DNA of 64,000 nucleotides from Pseudomonadota bacterium (GTDB taxonomy: Bacteria; Myxococcota_A; UBA796; GCA-2862545), in NCBI GenBank assembly GCA_947505245.1, contig CANNIZ010000009.1, positions 57,363 through 121,362 on the forward strand, written 5' to 3'. Positions 52,606 to 62,215 of the stretch are shown here, one piece after another. The translations under genes and the position numbers were made by a program. Each line of letters starts with the position of its first letter. Position 1 is the stretch's first letter. The notes under the pieces are model-generated. The model saw nothing but the letters and a program-made list of their open reading frames with translations, did no database searches and was not told where the DNA came from.

Positions 52606-55232
52606 GCGGGCGTCTCCGGGGCAGACTCGAACGCGGCCGAGGTGAGCGAATCAAGGGGCGGCAGCGCTTGGGAGATGTCGGTGATCTCGACTTCGCCCCG
52701 AGCCCTTCGTTCCGCCCGGCGTCGGATCCGCCCCACCGTGCTGACGAGCCGCGAGCCGCGCACGGGCTTGTCGAGCCGATGCCACGACCACCGCTGAAGC
52801 GCCACCAGCGCCTCGTCCGGCACGAAACCGCTCACGAGCAGGATCGGAACGTCCGGGTACGTGACCTGGCACGCCTCGGCCACGGCGAGGCCGCTCACGT
52901 CGGGCATTACGACGTCGGTCACCAGCACGTCGGGCGGGTGTTCGCGAAGCGCGCTGATCGCGGCCGCGCCACCGGAGACGGCCTGAACGACGTACCCGGC
53001 ATCGGTCAATGTACGCGCGAACGTCTCCCGGAGCGCGTCCTCGTCCTCGACGAGCAGCACGCGGCGCCCTTGGGGCAGATCGCCGGTGGCGTCGCGATCC
53101 GGCTGCACGCTCCGAAGCGCCAGGAAGAACCGCGCCCCTCCGCCGGGTCGCTCCTCCACCCAGATTCGACCGTCGCAGTCGCGCAGCACGCGCGCCGCCA
53201 CCGCCAGGCCGAGCCCTGTCCCCTTTCCCGGCGCCTTCGTCGTCACGAACGGCTCGAAGATCTCCCGGCGCATCGACTCCGGAACGCCGGTGCCATCGTC
53301 CTCCACCATCACGCCCACGCCGGTCACGGCACCGAGCCGCCACCGCCCGACGCGAACGACGATCGTACCCGAGGGACGCGCGGCCACCGCGTCGCGCGCG
53401 TTCACGAGCAGGTTGACCAGCACCTGCTCAAGATCCCCCGCAGCCGCGATGGCAAAGAACGACTCGGCGGGCACGTCCACGACGAGCTTCACGGCGCGCG
53501 GCAACATCGGCCGGACGAGGTCGGCGGCGTCGCGACACAGGGCGCCCACGTCGACGCGCTCGAGCTCCGAGGACGTGCCCCCCACCGCCGTGAGCAACCG
53601 CTTGATCAACACGGACGAGCGCTCGATCGTGCGCTCCATGCGGTGAAGCGTATCGGTGGAGGACTTGCCATCGGGACCCGACTGCAGGAAACCGACCTGC
53701 GCGAGCAGCGTCCCCAGCATGTTGTTGAAGTCGTGCGCGACGCCGCTCGCGAGCGCCCCCATCATCTCCATGCGGGCCGCGCGGAGCAGGCTCTCATCGG
53801 CCTTCCGCCGCAACGTCACGTCGCGGAGCACGATCAGGCGCGACCCATCTTCCAGCGCGGTGGCGTTGGAGTCGACGATCAGCTCCCGGCGCGGCCCGAG
53901 GACGATCCGAAGCTCGGCGCGGTCGATGGCCTGGGGTCCCCGAACGAGGTGCAGGCGTGCGAGCGCGTGGTCCTCCGGCCTGACCCACCCGATCAGCGGA
54001 TGATCCAGCGCATCTCCGAGCATCGCGCGGCCCGCGGGGTTGATGTCCCGGATCATGCCCGCGCGGTCCAGCGTCATGATCACGTCGCCGGCGCCGCTCA
54101 CGAGCCGCTCATGACGCTCGGCTTCGTCGGCGTGCCGCACCGCGAGCGCCACCGCGCACCCGCCCATGAACCACGCGAAGCCCGGAAACAGGAACGACCC
54201 ACCGCCCACCACGCCGTGGGAGATCAAGATGTTCGACAGCGAACCGACGATCAGCGGGGGCGCCGTCGTGAGCAGCAGCAGGTAGGACCAGCGCGCGCGA
54301 CGGACCACCGACTCGATCGTCACGAACGCGAACCACGCGAGCGTCGGCACGGTGATCAAATCGACGAGCTGTTCGATCCGGTACAGCAGGCCGAAGGGCA
54401 GGAACGGGACGAGGGCGGAAGCGATGAACCCGATCGCGATGAACGCCCAAGGCGGCCAGGTCACCCGCCCGTACAGGAACGCCGACACGAAGGCGGCGCC
54501 GAGGCCGGGCAGCAGCGCATGGGACACGCGGCGCAGGCGGATCTGGGTGTCTAGATCCGGGAGCACGAAGGCCGAGACGTCGCTCTGGCAGAACGTCCAC
54601 ACCGCCATCGAGCACGCGAACAGGCCGAACAACAGGTACACATCCCGGCGCGGGGCGCGGGTGGCGACGCCGAGGTGAAGCACACCAAGCATCGCGAGCA
54701 TCAGCGAAAGCCCCGCCTGCTCCGCGATGGTGCGCGCCCACACCGTTCGAATCGCCTCCCGTGGACCGAGCAGGACCCTACCCACCACGCCGCCCTCTCC
54801 AGCCTTCCCATCAAGGTCGAGCGTCAGCTTGTGCGTCCCCGGCGAGGCCGGGAGGTCGACGAGCACCGCGACGTCACGCCCTCCGCCGGGCTTGTCGACG
54901 GATCCAACCTCGTCGATCACGGCTCCGTCCCACGAAACCCGCACAGAATATTGGGGGCTCTCGACCCACAGTGAACGGAGAACGCCGTCGTCAGGCAGGT
55001 CTACGCTTCGCGACATCGCGATCCGCGCGTCCGGCTTGAGCCCCTGGCGCCCGAACAAGCCCGGAACCTGGAGAGGGCCCACGAACGACCCGTCCGCCGC
55101 CCGACCCTGCCAGGTGCCGCCGAGGTCGACCGCCCCCGAAGATACCGGCGCGAGCGACGTCGCGACCGACATCAGCACGACCAGGACCGCGATCCCGATC
55201 CAGGCGACGACTTGTTGAACACCGCGCGGCAT
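52602..55232 (-). CDS. Hybrid sensor histidine kinase, 7TM-type, with PAS and receiver domains
   Basis: An 876-residue kinase. Residues about 10-200 hold a signal anchor and a periplasmic domain of the 7TMR-DISM extracellular kind (DLGGTWQGRAADGSFVGPLQV). Six or seven membrane segments follow to about residue 370, then a PAS domain (AGDVIMTLDRAGMIRDINPAG). The H box GVAHDFNNMLG (His about 500) and N/G boxes (NLLVNARDAV, GKGTGLGLAVAARVL) make a complete kinase. A C-terminal receiver has Asp about 771 in VLVTDVVMPDVSG and Lys in RLDKPVRGS. No regulator gene adjoins it, so its output is a partner elsewhere or a phosphorelay. The gene is coupled to the 321-residue gene. Confidence 0.92.
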   Translation of the reverse strand: MPRGVQQVVAWIGIAVLVVLMSVATSLAPVSSGAVDLGGTWQGRAADGSFVGPLQVPGLFGRQGLKPDARIAMSRSVDLPDDGVLRSLWVESPQYSVRVSWDGAVIDEVGSVDKPGGGRDVAVLVDLPASPGTHKLTLDLDGKAGEGGVVGRVLLGPREAIRTVWARTIAEQAGLSLMLAMLGVLHLGVATRAPRRDVYLLFGLFACSMAVWTFCQSDVSAFVLPDLDTQIRLRRVSHALLPGLGAAFVSAFLYGRVTWPPWAFIAIGFIASALVPFLPFGLLYRIEQLVDLITVPTLAWFAFVTIESVVRRARWSYLLLLTTAPPLIVGSLSNILISHGVVGGGSFLFPGFAWFMGGCAVALAVRHADEAERHERLVSGAGDVIMTLDRAGMIRDINPAGRAMLGDALDHPLIGWVRPEDHALARLHLVRGPQAIDRAELRIVLGPRRELIVDSNATALEDGSRLIVLRDVTLRRKADESLLRAARMEMMGALASGVAHDFNNMLGTLLAQVGFLQSGPDGKSSTDTLHRMERTIERSSVLIKRLLTAVGGTSSELERVDVGALCRDAADLVRPMLPRAVKLVVDVPAESFFAIAAAGDLEQVLVNLLVNARDAVAARPSGTIVVRVGRWRLGAVTGVGVMVEDDGTGVPESMRREIFEPFVTTKAPGKGTGLGLAVAARVLRDCDGRIWVEERPGGGARFFLALRSVQPDRDATGDLPQGRRVLLVEDEDALRETFARTLTDAGYVVQAVSGGAAAISALREHPPDVLVTDVVMPDVSGLAVAEACQVTYPDVPILLVSGFVPDEALVALQRWSWHRLDKPVRGSRLVSTVGRIRRRAERRARGEVEITDISQALPPLDSLTSAAFESAPETPA

Positions 55233-55273
55233 GGTGCCGCTGTAACCCTTCGCGGCGAGCTTTTCGCTGCGAC

Positions 55274-55549
55274 TCACGGGCTGCAGGCGACGCCGCTCCA
55301 GCCGACGGCCTGGCACCCGAGGCCACACTGGCTAGCGTTCGTGGGGCACTGGCCCTCACACCGCTCCATCGTGACGCGCGAGTCGTTGCTGCAAAGGCAC
55401 TCGACCCGGCACTCCGACGGCACCGAACACGTGTCTCCACCGGGATCGACGACGTCACAGTCGGGCGGGATCACCGGGCCGGTATCGGACTCCTCGCCAC
55501 CGTGGCAGGCGAGCAGGACCAGGAACAAGAAGTTGCGCATGCCGGTCAT
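55274..55549 (-). CDS. Small cysteine-rich lipoprotein
   Basis: A 91-residue lipoprotein (signal ending LLAC) with about a dozen cysteines in CDVVDPGGDTC, CRVECLCSNDS and CEGQCPTNASQCGLGCQ, implying a disulfide-knit surface domain. ATG at 55549 overlaps the stop of the large penicillin-binding protein by four bases; a second ATG three codons later is also possible. The kinase follows after 41 bases. Too small for a family call. Confidence 0.65.
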   Translation of the reverse strand: MTGMRNFLFLVLLACHGGEESDTGPVIPPDCDVVDPGGDTCSVPSECRVECLCSNDSRVTMERCEGQCPTNASQCGLGCQAVGWSGVACSP

Positions 55550-58500
55550 GGTGCCATGCCGAGGCCCTGCTCGACGAGCAGTTGATCGCGCAGGTGATCG
55601 AGGATCCGCGCGGCCGCGCGCTTTGCGCCCGTCGGGTGGCCGTCCACAACCACCGTGAGCACCCAACCCTGGCCGGGGTTTGGCTGCCCGGGAACGGTCG
55701 CGTCGACCAGGCCATCGAACATCACCGCGACGAACGACGAGCCCTCGACGAGCTCCTCCTCTTCGCGATCGAGCGGGAACAGGTCCATCGTTGCGTCGAG
55801 CCACAGGCCCCCGTCCACACCCGCGACGACACCGCCGACCCCCGGCCGTCCGGGCCGCAGCCCGAGCTCGACGCAGCGATCGGCGGACGCCGCGAAGCCG
55901 CGAGCGGGCGGATTGGAAACGACCTCGGCCATGCCCTTCTTCACGTACGGACGCTGATCCAGCCGGGACTTGTACCGTCCGCCACGCTTGTCGAGCGCGG
56001 CTGCGAACCGCCTCCAGTCTTCGGAGGTCGGGTCAACACCGCGAACATCGCAGCTGTACCGAACGATCGTCTCGATCGACGCCCACGAACGCGCGTCGGT
56101 GAACTTGAGATCCGACGTCATTCGCGCGATCTCGAACGTGCCCGTCTTGCCGCCGATCCGCTTCGCGACGTCCTCCGGAAAGTAGCCGTAGGCCGTGCTT
56201 CCCGGCTCGTTCACCACCGCGCGCATCGCGCTCTCGATCTCGGCCCGTCCGGGGCCGCCGACGAGCCCCTTCGCCACGACGCGACCGACCTTCGCTTGCG
56301 CGGGAGCGACGACCAGGTCGGGAGCCACGACGCTGCCGTCGCGGCGCGCCATCGGCGTCGCAAGCACCGCGAGGGACAGCGCGCTCGCTTCGACGCCGCC
56401 CATGCCGTAGGCGAGCCGCGAGTATTCGCGAATCGACGACGTGCCGACCTTGAACGCGACGTTCTTCGACGCGGCGCCGTCCTTCACGCTCAACACGAGA
56501 TCGCGCTCGGACCAGCCCGGGACGCCCTCCACCGCGTACGCCTCGGGGCCCACGAGCGACGGATACCGGAAGCCGCCCCCGACGCGGAGCCCCGGCAACC
56601 ACGGGTCTTGCGCGGTCGGGTACGAACGGTCGCCGACGCCGGTGTCGCGCTGCGTATAGACCACGCCGCCGCCGACCTTCGGGTAGTGAAACCGGTGCCC
56701 CGTCGCGACGAGCACGTCGAGGAACGCGTTGTTCACGGCGAGGTCGCGGGTGACGTCGAAGTCGGGCGCCAGCACGAGCCCGAGGTCAGCGCGCCCGTCG
56801 TGGTCCCACGACCACAACCCGGGCTGCTTCCCGAGCGGGTTCTCGAGGGGGTCGCGCAGCGCGCTCACGTGTTTTGGAGCGGAGTAGGTGATGCCGCTCG
56901 AAGGCAGCACAGCGAACGGCGCAAGGCCAAAGTAGAGGTTGATCGACTTGCGGAACGCGTCGTGGTACCCGGCGGTCGCGTCCGAGAGCACCACCGCGGC
57001 GTGGCCACACGGCTGGCTGCGCGCCCCGTCGGGCGAGAATCCGGGCGCGAGCAGCGGCGGACCGCCCTCCTCGAGGCCTGCGCGTGGGGCGTACCAGGTG
57101 AAGCGTTGGCACGCGAACGCTGGCGGGGTCGCCGTGCTCGGCCCGAGGCGACCCGTGCGCGCGAGCACGTACGACGTTCCGAGCTTGTACGCGGAGCCCG
57201 CGTTCTTTGCCCGCAGGAACGCCTCGTTTTCGAGCGCTGGGACCTGAATCGATCCGCTCGGACCCGCGAGCCGCAGCTGGCGCCTTAGACCTTCGACCAC
57301 CTCGGCGTCGCGCGGATCAAACGCCGGCCAGTTGCCGACGGCCAGCACCGCGCCGCTGTTCGCGTCCATCAGCACGGCGGACGCGCGCACGGCGTCGCCC
57401 TTCGGCGAGCAGCGAGCGTCGCCTGACGCGCAGGCGGTTCCGATCGCCGCGAGCTCGCTCGCCACGATGCGCTGAAGATCGCCGCGGAGCGTAAGCTCGA
57501 TGCCGCCCTCGCCGGCGTCCTTGTCGCACGCGTCCTTCGCCCACCCCTTCTCGGCCGCGTCCCACAGGTCGCTCGTGCCGGCGCCTTCGATGCCGCCGGC
57601 GAGCGGCCCGTACCCCACCACCGGGGACGCGAGGCTGCCAAACGGGTAGCTCCGCTCGACGTGCCCGTCGGTCACCGCGTCGTAGGCGAGGTGATCGGGC
57701 GCCGCTGGCGCGTGGAACACGAGGTCGACCGGGTCGGTCGCCGGGCCGATCCGAACCCGCGCACCATCGACGAGCGCGATGTTGCCGCCTTCCGCGAGCG
57801 TCTCACCGATGCGCACCTGGTTCGGATCGCCCTCGGTCACTACGGTCCACCCGCTCGCGCCGCGAAACACCGTCGCGCAGGCGCCGTCCGCCCCGTCCGG
57901 AAGGTCGGCCTCGGGCGCGGGCCCGCCGTACGCGACAACGCCACCTTTCGGATCCCGGCGCACGTGCAGCGTGCCGAGCGAGTACGCCTCGGGCAGCGCC
58001 CGCACCTTGCCCGACGCCGAAGGATCGAGCTTTCCGACGCCTGCGGGGGGCTTCGCGCCGCTCCAGGCGCACACCGAGCCGAGCGGGCCGTTCACGTCGC
58101 GCCGCGAGCCGGGCAACAGCAGCACGGTTCCGCGCGCCAGCGCGCCGTCTTCGACGACCTCGAGCCACGCCGACGTGGTGCCGCGCAGCGCGTCGATCGG
58201 AGGCCTCCCCCGACCGCTCCTCGCGACCGCGCAAGCGTCATCCCCCGTGATCGCCTCCACCGGAACGGGCGGACCGTTTCGCGTCGACCCCGGGCGCACG
58301 CCGAGCAACCGCGTCGGGACGCGAACCAGCGCGCCCGTCGCGTCCTGTTCAAAGCCCCAGTCGAAAACGAACACCATGCCCGCGGGATCGGGCGTGCGAT
58401 CCGGCAGGCCGCGGAGCTCCTCGGTCGTGCCGTCGAGGATGCGCCGGATCCCGGGCTGATAGGCCGAGAGCTCGGCCTCGCGCCACAACGCGGCCGGGGG

Positions 58501-59478
58501 CGCCGGGATGTCGCTGCCGTCGCAGCCCTTGCCGGTCTCGAGGTTCCACACCAACGTGCGCCCTGCGACGCCTTCGCCGCTGCCCGGCCCGGCAAGACAG
58601 AGCAGCTCGGCGTCGATGAACGCCTGCAGCTTCTCTTCCTGCTCGTATTCGACGCGCATGGACGCCATGTTCGTGTGGAACGCGAGCGGGTTCGGCGGCG
58701 TGTGGAACAGCGCCTCACGCGACCAGAACACATGCCTCGCCTCGTCCTGGGCGTCGTCGTTCGCGAGCGGCCACGAAGGAAGCTCCATCGCCATCCAGCG
58801 GCGATCGCCGCCGGACGTCGTCCACTCGTCTTCCGGCACCGACAACAGAACGAGGCCGTCTTCGGTGCGCACGCGAAGCGGCACGTGGCCGACCCACAGG
58901 CGATCGCGCTCGTCCACGAGCACGGCGTCTCCGTGACGCACCGGCACCCGCGTCACCGCGAGCGGGCTCGTCTGCGATTGCCGCGCCGACCGATCCACGA
59001 TCAGCCCGCCGGTGGCGCCGCCGTTGCGAACGCACACGACGGGAAGCTCCGGCACGTCCGTGTTCGGGCACTGGTCGATCGGCAGCAGCTCGAGCGCCTC
59101 GGCGCCGAGCCCCGGCAGCGGAAACACGAAGTCCGCCGATCGCCCGCTTCCAACGATCGACGGCAGCGGCGCCGCGATCCCCGACAACACGAGCCGATGA
59201 CTCGCTCCGACGCGACGCACGAACATGCGGTAGCCCGCACAGCGAAGCTCATCGTCGATGCCGACCTCGTCGCGCAGGCAGCCGACGTGATCGCCCACGA
59301 CGCGGTAGCGGCCGCCCGGGCCGCCCACGAGGTTGAACAGACGATCGCCCGAGATCGGCAGGAAGTGCGCGTCCGCGAGGCCCTCATCGACCTCGGGCCA
59401 GGCCGCACGAACCGTCCAGGCCGCGAGCACGCCGAGCGAAGCTGCAGCGACCGCGAGCAGCGAACCCCAGCGCCTCAT
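55546..59478 (-). CDS. Large penicillin-binding protein-like transpeptidase with N-terminal extension
   Basis: A 1310-residue protein. A signal anchor (LLAVAAASLGVLAAWTVRAAW) leads a roughly 600-residue N-terminal region that I cannot assign fully; a stretch with VIVDRSARQSQTSPLAV and HGDAVLVDERDRLWVGH recalls an FHA-like fold. The C-terminal half is a DD-transpeptidase with all three active-site motifs: SAYK (S-x-x-K, Ser about 761) in KNAGSAYKLG, SIN (S-x-N) in FRKSINLYFG, and KTGT in RIGGKTGTFE. Typical class B PBPs are about 600 residues, so the extension is large. It probably crosslinks periplasmic peptidoglycan, possibly in a regulated way. GGAGG precedes the ATG. Confidence 0.85.
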   Translation of the reverse strand: MRRWGSLLAVAAASLGVLAAWTVRAAWPEVDEGLADAHFLPISGDRLFNLVGGPGGRYRVVGDHVGCLRDEVGIDDELRCAGYRMFVRRVGASHRLVLSGIAAPLPSIVGSGRSADFVFPLPGLGAEALELLPIDQCPNTDVPELPVVCVRNGGATGGLIVDRSARQSQTSPLAVTRVPVRHGDAVLVDERDRLWVGHVPLRVRTEDGLVLLSVPEDEWTTSGGDRRWMAMELPSWPLANDDAQDEARHVFWSREALFHTPPNPLAFHTNMASMRVEYEQEEKLQAFIDAELLCLAGPGSGEGVAGRTLVWNLETGKGCDGSDIPAPPAALWREAELSAYQPGIRRILDGTTEELRGLPDRTPDPAGMVFVFDWGFEQDATGALVRVPTRLLGVRPGSTRNGPPVPVEAITGDDACAVARSGRGRPPIDALRGTTSAWLEVVEDGALARGTVLLLPGSRRDVNGPLGSVCAWSGAKPPAGVGKLDPSASGKVRALPEAYSLGTLHVRRDPKGGVVAYGGPAPEADLPDGADGACATVFRGASGWTVVTEGDPNQVRIGETLAEGGNIALVDGARVRIGPATDPVDLVFHAPAAPDHLAYDAVTDGHVERSYPFGSLASPVVGYGPLAGGIEGAGTSDLWDAAEKGWAKDACDKDAGEGGIELTLRGDLQRIVASELAAIGTACASGDARCSPKGDAVRASAVLMDANSGAVLAVGNWPAFDPRDAEVVEGLRRQLRLAGPSGSIQVPALENEAFLRAKNAGSAYKLGTSYVLARTGRLGPSTATPPAFACQRFTWYAPRAGLEEGGPPLLAPGFSPDGARSQPCGHAAVVLSDATAGYHDAFRKSINLYFGLAPFAVLPSSGITYSAPKHVSALRDPLENPLGKQPGLWSWDHDGRADLGLVLAPDFDVTRDLAVNNAFLDVLVATGHRFHYPKVGGGVVYTQRDTGVGDRSYPTAQDPWLPGLRVGGGFRYPSLVGPEAYAVEGVPGWSERDLVLSVKDGAASKNVAFKVGTSSIREYSRLAYGMGGVEASALSLAVLATPMARRDGSVVAPDLVVAPAQAKVGRVVAKGLVGGPGRAEIESAMRAVVNEPGSTAYGYFPEDVAKRIGGKTGTFEIARMTSDLKFTDARSWASIETIVRYSCDVRGVDPTSEDWRRFAAALDKRGGRYKSRLDQRPYVKKGMAEVVSNPPARGFAASADRCVELGLRPGRPGVGGVVAGVDGGLWLDATMDLFPLDREEEELVEGSSFVAVMFDGLVDATVPGQPNPGQGWVLTVVVDGHPTGAKRAAARILDHLRDQLLVEQGLGMAP

Positions 59479-59586
59479 CGGACCTCCGGAGCACAGACGA
59501 CAAAAGTCCCGCCGTTATTTCCGGCGAGACTCATTAACGACGAGCACCCGATCCGCCGCTGTTACACGGCGAAAGAGGAGTCGAAG

Positions 59587-59874
59587 CTACATGCCACCCA
59601 TCGGGCCCATGCCCATGCCCATCGGCTTGTCGCCCTGCTGAGCAGGACGCGTAGGCGTGGTGGTGGTGCGCGCTGCACGGCGGGCCGCGCGGCGGAGCGC
59701 CTTACGGCGACGCTTCTCGGCCAGGCGCTGCTTGAGGCGGCGCTTTTCGCCGGGCTTCAAGTAGAAGCTGTTCTTCTTGATGTCCTTGCGGATGCCTTCC
59801 CGCTCGACCTTGCGACGGAAGCGGCGGAGGGCCTTTTCGAACGGCTCGTTCTCACGGACGGTGACCAGGATCAC
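59587..59874 (-). CDS. rpsU: Ribosomal protein bS21 with Met/Gly tail
   Basis: A 95-residue small-subunit protein. MILVTVRENEPFEKALRRFR and VEREGIRKDIKKNSFYLKPGEKRR are diagnostic of bS21. The basic domain ends near residue 68, and an extra tail TTTTPTRPAQQGDKP followed by a Met/Gly stretch (MGMGMGPMGGM) is added. bS21 is normally about 60-70 residues. GTG start. Standing between a PBP gene and an outer-membrane gene, it has an ordinary isolated location. A hairpin with CGCCG/CGGCG arms lies after its stop. Confidence 0.93.
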   Translation of the reverse strand: MILVTVRENEPFEKALRRFRRKVEREGIRKDIKKNSFYLKPGEKRRLKQRLAEKRRRKALRRAARRAARTTTTPTRPAQQGDKPMGMGMGPMGGM

Positions 59875-59939
59875 AGTTTGGCTCCAAAAGCGGTCAGGCC
59901 ATGTACCGCGTCCAACGCGCGGCGGCCACCGCGGTGTGA

Positions 59940-60677
59940 CTAGAACATGATGCCGAGCGTTCCACCGTAGTAAACGACGTCGTGCAGTCCGGTTTCAAGG
60001 CGCATGACTACGCGATCACCGAAGTTGAAGCGCAGGGGAAAGTTGATGTCCAACATCGGCAGCACCTTGGGCACCCGCACCGTGTCGGTCGGCGGAGCGC
60101 CGTTCTGGTAGTTGATGTACGAAGGATTGCCGTCCCACGACCACTCATCGAGCTGACCGGTGATGACCAGCACGCCGAGCCCCGCGCCGGGCACGAGCGA
60201 CAGGCCGAACGCGCCGTTCGTGTCCTCAGTGCGGACGAAGTGGACCTCGTAGCCAAAGTCCGCCCCGAACGTAACGAACCCGAAATTCTTGGACGGTTTG
60301 ATGTAGCTGCCGTCCTGGTGATCGGCGGGCTCTTCGACGTCGTCCCAGTAGCCCTCCTTCATCGTGGCATCGGCGTAGTCGAAGTAGAAGATCCCGTTCG
60401 CCGACGGACCCTTGATACAGTACTCGAAGCCGAGCGCGTAGCCGCCGGTCTTCGGGCGTTCGAGGCCGTCGATCCACCCCGCGTCGTCCTCGTTGAAGTA
60501 CCAGATGTCCAGGATGGACGACGGGAGCGTCATGCCTCGTCCGCGGAAGCTGAATTCGTGGTGGAACGGCCGCTCAGCCACGGGGGCCGGCGATGGCGTG
60601 GGCGTGGCGGGCGGCGGGGCCGCAGGGGGGGTCTGGGCAATCGCCAGCGCGGAAAGGAAGATCGTCAACAGATGCAT
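59940..60677 (-). CDS. Putative outer membrane beta-barrel protein
   Basis: A 245-residue exported protein. Signal peptide MHLLTIFLSALAIAQ, then a Pro/Ala linker (PPAAPPPATPTPSPAP), then a domain of alternating strands (FGFVTFGADFGYEVHFV, LRFNFGDRVVMRLETG) ending in TLGIMF. The terminal Phe is the usual C-terminal signal for outer-membrane barrels recognised by BamA. I do not know its substrate. It starts divergently 81 bases from lptE. Confidence 0.75.
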   Translation of the reverse strand: MHLLTIFLSALAIAQTPPAAPPPATPTPSPAPVAERPFHHEFSFRGRGMTLPSSILDIWYFNEDDAGWIDGLERPKTGGYALGFEYCIKGPSANGIFYFDYADATMKEGYWDDVEEPADHQDGSYIKPSKNFGFVTFGADFGYEVHFVRTEDTNGAFGLSLVPGAGLGVLVITGQLDEWSWDGNPSYINYQNGAPPTDTVRVPKVLPMLDINFPLRFNFGDRVVMRLETGLHDVVYYGGTLGIMF

Positions 60678-60758
60678 GATGGGCCTCGCGTCTTTGATGT
60701 GCTACCTGCCTCGAAGGCGGCGTGTCAATCCCCGCGATCACGTGAGGAGGCGCCTCGG

Positions 60759-61214
60759 GTGTGGTGGATCCTGCCGATCGCGTGTGGCTGGCACCTCGGC
60801 AGCCCGTCGCTGCCCGCCTTGTCGGCGGGTCCGGTGTCCTACGTCGGGCCCGAACCCGGCGCGCGGGCCATGGTGGAGCGCGCCCTCGCCGCTCGCCTGT
60901 CCGAGCTCGGCTCGGGGCGCGGGAGGCCACTCTCCGTGACGGTTGAGGCCGGTGACGCGCCCGAGGCGGCCGTACCCGTGGACCAGGGCACGGTCGCGTG
61001 GACGTGGACGTGGCGAGCGCACTTTGAGGTAGACGCGATCTGCGAAGGAACGATCGTCGCGCGCCGAACCTACGTCGTAGGTCCTGGCGACGTGATCGAC
61101 CCCGCGACGCCGCGCGCGGGCGCTGCAAGGCTGCTCGCCGACGAGGTGGCGGACCGAATCGTGGCGTCCCTCTTGGCGAGCCCCGCGTGCGCCACGTTAC
61201 CGACGGACCCATGA
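60759..61214 (+). CDS. lptE: LPS assembly lipoprotein LptE-like
   Basis: A 151-residue protein. The start GTG is preceded by GAGGAGG eight bases upstream and gives a short lipoprotein signal with lipobox LPIAC, then the family hallmark CGWHLG. A conserved-looking beta region and VADRIVASLLA helix follow. LptE plugs LptD at the outer membrane. Its identity rests on the CGWHL start, small size and the four-base overlap with holA, an arrangement seen widely in proteobacteria. Confidence 0.78.
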   Translation: MWWILPIACGWHLGSPSLPALSAGPVSYVGPEPGARAMVERALAARLSELGSGRGRPLSVTVEAGDAPEAAVPVDQGTVAWTWTWRAHFEVDAICEGTIVARRTYVVGPGDVIDPATPRAGAARLLADEVADRIVASLLASPACATLPTDP

Positions 61215-62215
61215 ACGACGCCGCGATCATCGACGCGCTCGACAACGGCGCCCGAACCTGGCTGGTGACCGGAGACGGCGGCCCGCTCGTCCAACACGCC
61301 GTCGACACCCTGCTCGCGTGGGGAAAGGCGCGCTGTGGCCCGCCGCAGTTCAACCTGCTCGTGGCGCACCTCGGCGACGCCGGCGCCGGCGTCAACGCGT
61401 GCTCGACCGCCCGCACCCTGCCGATGTTGGGCGACCTGCGGGTCGTGTTGCTGCGCGACCTCGAAGCGGGGGACGAAGCCTCGTTCGCAGCGCTCGCCGC
61501 CTACGTGGCCGAGCCGTCCTCTTCGACGCTGTTGATCGTCACCGGAACCGGGTTCCCGGCTGCAAAGAAAGGCGGTTCCGCCTGGGGGACGCGCATCCCG
61601 AAGGCGATCGGAGCCACCGGGCGTCACCTGAAGGTGACGAAGAACGACGTCTCCCCGGCGTTCTTCGCCCGAGAGCGCGCCCGAAGCCTCGGGAAGGAGC
61701 TCGGAGCGCGCGAGGCTTCGCTGCTCGTCGAGATCGTTGGGAAGGAGCTCGGAGCGCTGTCGTGCGAGGTCGAGAAGCTCGCCACGTACGTAGGAGACGA
61801 GCCCACGATCTCGATGGACGCGATCCAGGCGGCGTCTACGATGCTCGCAGAAGCCGTCGGCTGGGATCTGACGGCGGCGATCGCGGCCCGGAAACCCGAC
61901 GTCGCGCTCGCGTCGATGCACCGCCTGTTCGAGTCCGGGGATTCCGCACACCGGCTGCTCGGCCTGTTGTTGTGGCAGATGCGCCAATTGCTGCAGGTCG
62001 CCGAGCTCGCGAACCGGCCCGTGCCCGAGATCTGCGAGGCCACGTCGCTGCGGCCCGATCAGGTCTCGCGACTGAAGGACGCGATCGGCAAGGATCGGCC
62101 CTCTACGTCGGCCATGTTGCAGCGCCTCGCGCGGGCGAACCGCGACATGAACGACCACCGCGCCGGTGATCGTCGCGTGTTCGAGGCGCTCGTCGTCGAG
62201 CTCAGCTCCCGGTGA
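61211..62215 (+). CDS. holA: DNA polymerase III, delta subunit
   Basis: A 334-residue clamp-loader subunit. N-terminal RTWLVTGDGGPLVQHAVDTL and CSTARTLPMLGDLRVVLLRD match the HolA nucleotide-binding-like domain (no Walker A, as expected), and the C-terminal helical domain reads GDSAHRLLGLLLWQMRQLLQVAEL. It opens the beta clamp during loading. ATG overlaps the lptE stop (ATGA). Its end overlaps the convergent enoyl-CoA hydratase gene by 14 bases. Confidence 0.9.
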   Translation: MNDAAIIDALDNGARTWLVTGDGGPLVQHAVDTLLAWGKARCGPPQFNLLVAHLGDAGAGVNACSTARTLPMLGDLRVVLLRDLEAGDEASFAALAAYVAEPSSSTLLIVTGTGFPAAKKGGSAWGTRIPKAIGATGRHLKVTKNDVSPAFFARERARSLGKELGAREASLLVEIVGKELGALSCEVEKLATYVGDEPTISMDAIQAASTMLAEAVGWDLTAAIAARKPDVALASMHRLFESGDSAHRLLGLLLWQMRQLLQVAELANRPVPEICEATSLRPDQVSRLKDAIGKDRPSTSAMLQRLARANRDMNDHRAGDRRVFEALVVELSSR

